A stretch of 6,404 nt of DNA from JAYEJW01 sp034716535 (GTDB lineage Bacteria; Pseudomonadota; Gammaproteobacteria; Chromatiales; Chromatiaceae): NCBI GenBank assembly GCA_034716535.1, contig JAYEJW010000566.1, positions 1 through 6,404 on the forward strand, in the 5' to 3' direction. The translations under genes and the position numbers were made by a program. The notes below the pieces were generated by a model, which saw only the letters and a program-made list of their open reading frames with translations, was not told the origin of the DNA and did no database searches. Shown here piece by piece: positions 1 through 4,328 of this stretch; position 1 is the first letter of the stretch; each line of letters starts with the position of its first letter.

Positions 1-1012
1 CCATGAATTCGGTCAACTGGTCGTGGTTCGGTTGGTCGTCCAGGATCTCCGGGACGCCGCGGTTAGATATGTTGATACGCAGACCGAATAGCCTGCGGGA
101 CAGGTATCTGCGCATCCTGGTGAGCGTACTCGCGCGGATCTCTGCCGCCCGCGCCGCCGGGACCAGCACCACCAGGCGGCCATCCTGGTGGACCTCGATC
201 AGGGGCGGGATCGGCTTGCAGCAGGCCGAGAGTGCGCGTTGCAGCTCATCCACCAAAAAGGGGTGATGGGGATCGAACAGGTCGATGACCGCCCAGTCGC
301 GCAGCAGGTTCGTGGCCAGTGTGCGATCGGTGCGCAGCCGCTCCAGCACCGCGTCTATGCCCTCCTCGAGCCAGAGTCCATCCAGCTTGTCGGCCAGGGC
401 CACGTAGCCCAAGAGGTTGCAGATGCGCCGCGGCGGGTACTGGGCCGGCGGGCTGCGGTGGGCCTGGGTTGCCTCCGCCTGCTCGACGAGGAAGCGCACC
501 TGGTCCGGGGCGAGCGCATGCGCGTCGCCAACGAAGCGGTCCAGGCCATAGCGCGCCCAGCGCTCTGCGACGGTCTCCAGGGGCAGGGCGCTGTCGCGCG
601 CCAGCCCCAGGTCCTTATCCAGGTCGTGCATGAAGGCGATGGCGGCGAGCAGACGCAGGTCTTCTTCCAGGGGCTCGCGCTCGGCCTCCGGGTCGGCGGC
701 CAGGATCTCCAGGGCGGCGAAGGTGACCGCACCGCGCACCACCGAGAGCAGGTGGTCGAGCAGGGTGACGTTGGCGCTCTCGGCATAGCGTGCGCGCAGG
801 TGCGGGTCCTGGTGCCAGCCGCCCTTGCCGCTCTTGGACATCAGGCGCACGACCCGGGTGTCAACGATGCGACCGTCGTCCAGGGCCTTGCGCTTCTTCA
901 CGTCGAGCACCCCTTCCCGATCCTGGATAACCCGTCCCTCCACCACCTCGGTCATGAACGCCCGGTAGACATCCGCGGCCAAGCCGATGGCCTCGTGCAT
1001 CTGGTTGGTCAT
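1..1012 (-). CDS. cas10d: Cas10d/Csc3-like HD-domain CRISPR effector subunit (C-terminus beyond window)
   Basis: The reading frame is open from the ATG at 1012 to the left edge, giving 337 residues with no stop, so the protein is larger than what is seen. It carries an HD-type nuclease signature: a DH at residues 86-87 (LLDHLLSVV), the HD pair at 129-130 inside MHDLDKD, further histidines at 165 and 185, and an ADKLD motif with Asp208. After the HD domain comes a segment with PPLIEVHQDGRLVVLVP (about 270-286) and NISNRGVPEIL (about 315-325), which I recall from Csc3 proteins. In type I-D systems Cas10d is the large subunit of the Cascade-like complex and supplies the HD nuclease. The gene overlaps the cas6 stop by 4 bases (ATGA) and has a GAGGAGG Shine-Dalgarno within the end of cas6 (complement of 1023-1029), so the two are translationally coupled. 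A type III Cas10 with an N-terminal HD domain is the main alternative. The Cas10-family assignment is firmer than the subtype. Confidence 0.7.
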   Translation of the reverse strand, partial: MTNQMHEAIGLAADVYRAFMTEVVEGRVIQDREGVLDVKKRKALDDGRIVDTRVVRLMSKSGKGGWHQDPHLRARYAESANVTLLDHLLSVVRGAVTFAALEILAADPEAEREPLEEDLRLLAAIAFMHDLDKDLGLARDSALPLETVAERWARYGLDRFVGDAHALAPDQVRFLVEQAEATQAHRSPPAQYPPRRICNLLGYVALADKLDGLWLEEGIDAVLERLRTDRTLATNLLRDWAVIDLFDPHHPFLVDELQRALSACCKPIPPLIEVHQDGRLVVLVPAARAAEIRASTLTRMRRYLSRRLFGLRINISNRGVPEILDDQPNHDQLTEFM

Positions 1013-1737
1013 CGTCCCACGCCCTCCTCGGCCAGGCCGATGCAGCCGAAGCCATTGCGGGTCTTCTCGCCGAGCCCCGCGTACCAGGCGAGCAGCACAT
1101 CCTCCCGGCTGCCGGACAACACCAAAGGGGCCTGCATACCGATGACAAAGGCGGACTTGCCGTTCTTCATGCGCTTGGTGCTTACCAGTACCGAGTGCCT
1201 GGGATTGGCGCGCAGGTAGAGGCTGTCTGGCTGGATGCTCAGGGCCACCGGGCGGTCGGTAAGCCGGCTCAGGCGTGCATTGACCGCGGCGGACAGGTCC
1301 ACCTGGTCGAGACGGGTGTGCCAGCGCTTGCGCGGCGAGGAGCGTTCGCTGATGGCGATGGGGGAGAGCGTGAGGACACCGATTACCGCCTGCTCGGCGA
1401 GCATGGGGGGAGGCTCTGGCTCGACGGCGGCACCGGAGAAGTCGAGCAGCTCGCCCGTGGATGCACGGGCATAGCGTAGCGCGCCGGGGTCGAGACCGTC
1501 GAGCACGGCGGCCAGCTCCGGGCTCGGAGAGGAGACGATCAGGCTGTGGACTTGGCCTTCATGGTCGCGGTGAAACCCGAGGGCGGCGAAGGTCCAGGGC
1601 AGGGCCTGGGCGCCGATGACTTGCTCCGACCGGGCGCCGCCCGCGATCAGGGCATTGACGATCGCATCGTGAATAAGATCGAGGTGGCGGTAGACGGCCC
1701 GGCGCCCCTTCGGCAGGCATAACCGAATCCTGTGCAT
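1009..1737 (-). CDS. cas6: CRISPR-associated endoribonuclease Cas6
   Basis: This 242-residue protein has the usual length of Cas6, the RAMP-fold metal-independent RNase that cleaves the pre-crRNA repeat and gives mature crRNAs to the effector complex. The C-terminus holds the family's glycine-rich loop (GLGEKTRNGFGCIG, residues 221-234) followed by a short tail. Two N-terminal histidines (His18 and His23, in YRHLDLIHDAI) lie on the helix where the catalytic histidine often sits. The TLSPIAIS stretch near 123-130 resembles the conserved 'SP' segment that starts the second RRM-like half. The ATG at 1737 is supported by an AGGGAG Shine-Dalgarno 6 bases upstream (complement of 1744-1749). It is the first gene of a minus-strand operon leading directly into cas10d by an ATGA overlap, and it is divergent from the WYL regulator. 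Which histidine is catalytic cannot be settled from sequence alone. Confidence 0.88.
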   Translation of the reverse strand: MHRIRLCLPKGRRAVYRHLDLIHDAIVNALIAGGARSEQVIGAQALPWTFAALGFHRDHEGQVHSLIVSSPSPELAAVLDGLDPGALRYARASTGELLDFSGAAVEPEPPPMLAEQAVIGVLTLSPIAISERSSPRKRWHTRLDQVDLSAAVNARLSRLTDRPVALSIQPDSLYLRANPRHSVLVSTKRMKNGKSAFVIGMQAPLVLSGSREDVLLAWYAGLGEKTRNGFGCIGLAEEGVGR

Positions 1738-1768
1738 GGCAAGCTCCCTGGGTTGTGACTACACTGGC

Positions 1769-1796
1769 AGTCTAGTGGAATGGTTAACCGGCGCAA
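1769..1796 (-). promoter_or_regulatory. Candidate promoter of the cas6-cas10d operon
   Basis: Read on the minus strand, a TTGCGC box (complement of 1791-1796) and a TAGACT box (complement of 1769-1774) are separated by 16 bases. This fits a weak sigma-70 type promoter and would put the transcript start about 25 bases before the cas6 ATG, so that the AGGGAG ribosome site is included. Two short perfect palindromes lie in or beside it: ACTG-G-CAGT at 1763-1771 over the -10 box, and GGTTAACC at 1782-1789 in the spacer. These are plausible docking places for a repressor, perhaps the divergent WYL protein. The box matches are only partial (3 of 6 and 4 of 6). Confidence 0.3.
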
Positions 1797-2619
1797 CCTT
1801 GTGCTTGCTATGAATCATGACATGATACGTCGTTTTGCCTTCATCGAGGCGCGGCTGCTGTGGGGCGGAGGTCTCACTGCGGGCGAGCTGGCCAAGGCGT
1901 TCGGCATCGCGCGCCAGAACGCCCAACGGACCATCGATGCCTATCGCTGCAGGCACCCCCAGCAGATGGAGTACGACAAGCACCGCAAGCGTCAGGTCCG
2001 AAAAACGGGTTTCGAGACCAACTACGTCCAGAGCGACGTGAGCCGATTCCTGGAATACCAGCGCGCGGCGACACACACTGCACGCTTCTATGACGAGCCG
2101 GATTGGGTCGACCTCCCCTTTACCGATGCAGATGCGCTGGTTCGCCGCATCTACGATAGGGCGTCGGTGCGCGCCGTGCTGGAGGCGTTGCGGCGCCGGG
2201 CGGTCGTCGAGATCGAATACTGGTCCAAGGCCGGCACCCGCGTGCGCCGCATTTCTCCCCACCGCCTGATTTTCGCGGACGGGCGCTACCACGTTCGTGC
2301 GTTCTGTCACGAGGACCAGGTCCCCCTCGACTTCGTATTGACCCGCGTCGTCGCTGCCGTGCCGGTGGACGATCCTTGGGTGTCAGACGAGTCGGACGAC
2401 GACTGGCATCAACGTCTGGACCTCGGTTTCGCTATCAATCCCGGTCTGCCCGACAGTGCGCGAGATTCCATCCGACTGGATTTCATCACCGATGGGACCG
2501 ACCGATTGGTGATCCGGGGGGTGCGCAAGGCACTGGCCTTGTATATCCGCCGGCGCCTTTGTCGAAGCGACTGGCGCTTCGCTATGCCGCTGTGGGTTGT
2601 TGTCGACGACACGCGATGA
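1780..2619 (+). CDS. WYL-domain helix-turn-helix transcription regulator, divergent from cas6
   Basis: From the first ATG this is 279 residues. An N-terminal winged helix-turn-helix spans about residues 26-56 (LTAGELAKAFGIARQNAQRTID). A WYL domain spans about 137-195, with VEIEYWSKAG, an ISPHRLIF segment, and GRYHVRAFC where the eponymous Trp-Tyr-Leu of the family would lie; here those positions are changed. A WCX-like C-terminal extension spans about 227-275, with RLDFITDGTDRLVI and ALALYIRRRL. WYL domains sense ligands, often nucleic acids or nucleotides, and WYL regulators commonly sit beside CRISPR-Cas loci; the Synechocystis type I-D locus has one reported to repress its CRISPR transcripts. 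The divergent placement here suggests control of the cas6 operon. The start is uncertain: the ATG at 1780 has only a weak GTGGA upstream, while ATGs at 1810 and 1822 have no clear ribosome site but leave more room for divergent promoters. The C-terminus is short but looks intact. Confidence 0.88.
   Translation: MVNRRNLVLAMNHDMIRRFAFIEARLLWGGGLTAGELAKAFGIARQNAQRTIDAYRCRHPQQMEYDKHRKRQVRKTGFETNYVQSDVSRFLEYQRAATHTARFYDEPDWVDLPFTDADALVRRIYDRASVRAVLEALRRRAVVEIEYWSKAGTRVRRISPHRLIFADGRYHVRAFCHEDQVPLDFVLTRVVAAVPVDDPWVSDESDDDWHQRLDLGFAINPGLPDSARDSIRLDFITDGTDRLVIRGVRKALALYIRRRLCRSDWRFAMPLWVVVDDTR
1814..1826. promoter_or_regulatory. Perfect 6+1+6 palindrome, candidate operator
   Basis: ATCATG-A-CATGAT is a perfect inverted repeat with a single central base, a layout typical of dimeric helix-turn-helix operators. 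It lies in the first codons of the WYL reading frame if translation starts at 1780. It overlaps the alternative starts (ATG at 1810 and 1822) if the true start is later. Its place at the regulator's own 5' end and close to the cas6 promoter makes it a candidate site for autoregulation. No binding data can be inferred from sequence. Confidence 0.3.
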
Positions 2620-2687
2620 GGGCTGCGGGAGTCCGAGGGCGTTAAGAGAGGGCCTGTTAGTAATCGCATCTTCGGCTCGGACAGCGC

Positions 2688-2699
2688 GACTCCGGAGTC
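2688..2699. promoter_or_regulatory. Perfect 12-bp palindrome upstream of the toxin-antitoxin operon
   Basis: GACTCCGGAGTC is a perfect palindrome with no spacer. It lies 16 bases upstream of a candidate -35 box for the DUF433/DUF5615 operon. A matching half-site, GGAGTC, occurs at 2628-2633 just after the WYL gene. Type II antitoxins often bind palindromes at their own promoter, so this could be an operator; it could also be chance in GC-rich DNA. Confidence 0.3.
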
Positions 2700-2715
2700 A
2701 TGGATAAGCCAACAT

Positions 2716-2743
2716 TTGCGATATGCGCGTGACCGGCTATGCT
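2716..2743 (+). promoter_or_regulatory. Candidate promoter of the DUF433-DUF5615 operon
   Basis: TTGCGA at 2716-2721 and TATGCT at 2738-2743 are separated by 16 bases, each matching 4 of 6 positions of the sigma-70 consensus. A transcript would begin near 2750. That would include the ATG at 2775 with its upstream AAGAAGA, but exclude an in-frame ATG at 2739. This supports the shorter antitoxin start. Confidence 0.35.
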
Positions 2744-2774
2744 GGTTGATGGATTCCAAGAAGACAACGATCCC

Positions 2775-3014
2775 ATGAACTACCTATCCCATTTCGACAC
2801 CAGACGGGATGTCTGCGGGGGCGAAACCGTGATTCGCGGAACACGCGTCACGCTGCGCACACTGCTGGCAAGTCTCGCGGAAGGCGCCAGCGTCGCCGAG
2901 ATCGTAGTCGACTTTCCGACGGTGTCCGTGGACGATGTCCAGGCCGTGATCGCGTTCGCTGCGGCGTCGGCGGAGGAGGACCTGCCGGTTCCGCCGGTGC
3001 CGAAGGTTGCATGA
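2775..3014 (+). CDS. DUF433-family antitoxin
   Basis: This 79-residue protein has the DUF433 pattern from its first third on: GGETVIRGTRVTLRTLLASLAEG, then a VAEIVVDFPTVSVDDVQAVIAFAAA stretch that ends a small helix-turn-helix-like fold. DUF433 proteins are the usual partners and DNA-binding antitoxins of PIN-like DUF5615 toxins. The ATG at 2775 was chosen over an in-frame ATG at 2739. Family members start a few residues before the conserved region, and a purine-rich AAGAAGA precedes 2775. The 2739 ATG falls on a likely -10 box. The C-terminus is Pro/Val-rich and overlaps the toxin start by 4 bases (ATGA), so the pair is translationally coupled. The partner gene makes the antitoxin role likely, but it is inferred from family association. 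Confidence 0.82.
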   Translation: MNYLSHFDTRRDVCGGETVIRGTRVTLRTLLASLAEGASVAEIVVDFPTVSVDDVQAVIAFAAASAEEDLPVPPVPKVA

Positions 3015-3385
3015 AGATCAAGCTTGACGAGAACATTCCAGCAGCGTTGGTTGCCGAGCTGTCCGACCTTGGGCATGACGTCGATTCGGTCCCCCAGGAG
3101 GGACTGACCGGTCAGTCCGATCCGGATGTCTGGGCCGGCGCTCAGGACAGTGGACGCTTCTTGATTACGCAGGACCTCGACTTTTCGGACGTGCGACAGT
3201 TTACGCCGGGCACCCATCGCGGGCTTCTTCTGGTGCGGCTGAAACAACCGGGGCGGCGCGCGGTGGCCGGACGGGTCCGCTCCCTTTTCCAGGTCCACGA
3301 TGTCGAATCCTGGCGAGGTTGCTTCGTGGTCGCCACGGAGCTCAAGGTGCGCGTTCATCGGCCCGATTCCACGTACTCGGGCTAG
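3011..3385 (+). CDS. DUF5615 PIN-like toxin
   Basis: This 124-residue protein has the marks of DUF5615, a small PIN-like (Mut7-C/VapC-related) fold. It opens with MKIKLDENIP, giving Asp6 and Glu7. GHDVDSV follows at 21-27, then an SDPDVW segment with Asp37 and Asp39, and LITQDLDFSDVR with Asp55 and Asp57. These acidic residues are the positions expected to hold catalytic metal in PIN nucleases, which suggests RNase activity restrained by the DUF433 partner encoded just before it. The start overlaps the antitoxin stop (ATGA) and has a GAAGG ribosome site 4 bases upstream (3002-3006). The length is normal for the family and all key acidic positions look present, so the gene seems intact. The actual RNA target is unknown. 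Confidence 0.85.
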   Translation: MKIKLDENIPAALVAELSDLGHDVDSVPQEGLTGQSDPDVWAGAQDSGRFLITQDLDFSDVRQFTPGTHRGLLLVRLKQPGRRAVAGRVRSLFQVHDVESWRGCFVVATELKVRVHRPDSTYSG

Positions 3386-3403
3386 CATAAAGACACAGGC
3401 AAC

Positions 3404-3422
3404 GATGCGAGTGATCCGCATC
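3404..3422 (+). other. Short hairpin between the toxin gene and the Uma2 remnant
   Basis: GATGCG and CGCATC form a perfect 6-bp stem around a 7-base loop, 18 bases after the toxin stop. No run of T follows, so it is not a classical intrinsic terminator. The right arm ends one base before the AGGAGG ribosome site (3424-3429) of the next reading frame. It could weakly terminate or protect the toxin transcript, or be chance. Confidence 0.25.
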
Positions 3423-3433
3423 CAGGAGGCGAC

Positions 3434-3598
3434 GTGATTTCGGCGCAGACCGCGCCCCCGCCAGCAACGCCAGACCGGTTGGACCAGCGCGTCTTCCTGC
3501 ACGGAATCAGCTGGGAGGACTACGAGTTCCTGCTCGCCATGCGCGGCGAAACGGGCGGTGTCCGCGTCACTTACCTGAAGGCGGACGGGGACGCCTGA
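3434..3598 (+). pseudogene. Truncated Uma2-family (DUF820) restriction-endonuclease-like gene, N-terminus only
   Basis: A GTG start with a strong AGGAGG site 4 bases upstream opens a 54-residue frame. The opening is Ala/Pro-rich and is followed by VFLHGISWEDYEFLLAMRG and GVRVTYLK, the characteristic beginning of Uma2-family proteins. These are normally close to 200 residues with a PD-(D/E)XK-type nuclease fold. After TYLK the expected 'GELE.MSPS' continuation is missing; the frame runs ADGDA and stops at 3596-3598. None of the catalytic part remains in any frame nearby. The break lies about 55 bases before the left REP of the transposase unit, so the 3' part was probably lost in a rearrangement connected with that element or its neighbourhood. 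A short peptide may still be made because the ribosome site is intact, but nuclease function is not expected. The frame is easily missed because it lacks an ATG. Confidence 0.72.
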
Positions 3599-3638
3599 GC
3601 CCACCCCGTGCGGACGGATACGCCAGCGAAGTAGCAAA

Positions 3639-3668
3639 GTAGGGTGGAACAAGCGAAGCGGTTCCACC
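3639..3668 (+). repeat. Left REP element (GTAG-type)
   Basis: It begins with the GTAG foot (3639-3642), then the 8-bp arm GGTGGAAC at 3643-3650, a 10-base loop AAGCGAAGCG, and the matching arm GTTCCACC at 3661-3668. It is a perfect hairpin and the exact reverse complement of the right copy at 4201-4230. It ends 10 bases before the RAYT start codon, so the hairpin would also form in the leader of any RAYT transcript that begins upstream. Confidence 0.88.
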
Positions 3669-3678
3669 GATCACCCCC

Positions 3679-4197
3679 ATGAGCGACTATCGCCTAGCCT
3701 TGGTACCCGGTGGGTGCTTTTTCTTCACCCTCGTGACCCATGGCAGGCAGCGGCTGTTCGACGAGGATCAAAACGTCGACCGCTTGCGCAAAGGCTTCCG
3801 GCGCACGATGGAAAAACATCCTTTTCAAATCGATGCGATCGTGATCCTACCCGACCATGTGCATGCGGTCTGGCAGCTCCCCCGTGGCGACACCGATTAC
3901 TCTCTGCGCTGGCGGTTGATCAAGCATTATCTGGCATCAGGCATTTCGGCGACCACGAATCGTCGCGGCGAGAAATTGGTTTGGCAGCGGCGCTTCTGGG
4001 AGCATGTGATCCGTGATGAGGACGATTGGCGAAGGCATGTCGACTACGTCCACTACAATCCCGTGAAACACGGGTACGTGAGGCGCCCAGGCGATTGGCG
4101 CTGGAGTACCTTCGAAAGGTTGGCGAGACGTGGTTGGTATCCACCGGGCTGGGGAGAGTTGGACCCGCCGAACCTGCGCGGGATGGATTTCGAGTGA
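3679..4197 (+). CDS. rayT: REP-associated tyrosine transposase (RAYT, Y1_Tnp/HUH family)
   Basis: This 172-residue protein starts MSDYRLALVPGGCFFFTLVT, a typical RAYT opening. It has the metal-binding HUH motif in LPDHVHAVWQLP (His60 and His62), a WQRRFWEHVIRDEDD stretch at about 102-116, and DYVHYNPVKHG at about 122-132, whose tyrosines (Tyr123, Tyr126) include the likely nucleophile. A GDWRWSTF motif follows at 138-145, also usual in the family. These enzymes nick single-stranded REP DNA through a covalent tyrosine link and act on the REPs around them, probably moving or maintaining them. All expected motifs are intact and the length is normal, so it is likely functional. There is no Shine-Dalgarno before the ATG; only CACCCCC separates it from the left REP hairpin. 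This suggests poor translation or control by REP structure. The neighbouring bat operon converges on it. Confidence 0.9.
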   Translation: MSDYRLALVPGGCFFFTLVTHGRQRLFDEDQNVDRLRKGFRRTMEKHPFQIDAIVILPDHVHAVWQLPRGDTDYSLRWRLIKHYLASGISATTNRRGEKLVWQRRFWEHVIRDEDDWRRHVDYVHYNPVKHGYVRRPGDWRWSTFERLARRGWYPPGWGELDPPNLRGMDFE

Positions 4198-4200
4198 GCA

Positions 4201-4230
4201 GGTGGAACCGCTTCGCTTGTTCCACCCTAC
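4201..4230 (-). repeat. Right REP element, inverted copy
   Basis: It is the exact reverse complement of the left REP. The arm GGTGGAAC (4201-4208) and arm GTTCCACC (4219-4226) flank a 10-base loop, and the GTAG foot reads on the minus strand from 4230. It starts 3 bases after the RAYT stop. It also lies about 100 bases beyond the end of batD on the opposite strand, so it sits between two converging transcripts. There it may block RNA decay or act as a two-way terminator-like hairpin. No T-run is present on either side, so it is not a classical terminator. Confidence 0.88.
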
Positions 4231-4328
4231 GGCCTACAGGACACCTGGGCTCAGGCTTTGCTGGAGCTGGGGAACCCGAACCGTCGGCGATGAACGGCAG
4301 GGAGCGAGCGGTTTGGCGTGCCGAGGTC

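Larger units (their letters stand above)
3639..4230 (+). mobile_element. REP-RAYT-REP unit (REPtron-like)
   Basis: A REP-associated tyrosine transposase gene is bracketed by two 30-bp REP elements that are exact reverse complements of each other. The spacing is very tight: 10 bases from the left REP to the ATG, and 3 bases from the stop codon to the right REP. The GTAG tetranucleotides that mark REP 5' ends both face outward. RAYTs are related to IS200/IS605 HUH transposases and are thought to spread REPs, usually being single-copy, vertically inherited genes themselves. I see no target-site duplication, as expected for HUH enzymes. Confidence 0.8.

Noticed and set aside
1..1012. Type III Cas10 (Csm1/Cmr2) instead of Cas10d
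   Set aside because: Not fully excluded. The MHDLDKD form of the HD motif, the long N-terminal extension before it, and the downstream segments fit Csc3 better. The polymerase-like GGDD region, which would decide the matter, is outside the window.
188..1219. Long plus-strand open frame (343 residues)
   Set aside because: It lies antisense to cas10d and cas6, has no recognisable domain, and is explained by high GC content. The minus-strand frames have family motifs, ribosome sites and an ATGA overlap.
2739..2774. Upstream in-frame ATG as the antitoxin start
   Set aside because: It coincides with a candidate -10 box, has no ribosome site, and would add 12 residues not expected in DUF433 proteins.
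3404..3422. Intrinsic terminator after the toxin gene
   Set aside because: The 6-bp stem is followed by AGGAGG rather than a T-run, so it is listed only as a hairpin.
2780..3667. Long minus-strand open frame (295 residues)
   Set aside because: It runs antisense to the antitoxin, the toxin and the Uma2 remnant and even includes the left REP. Its translation resembles no protein family, while the plus-strand genes do.
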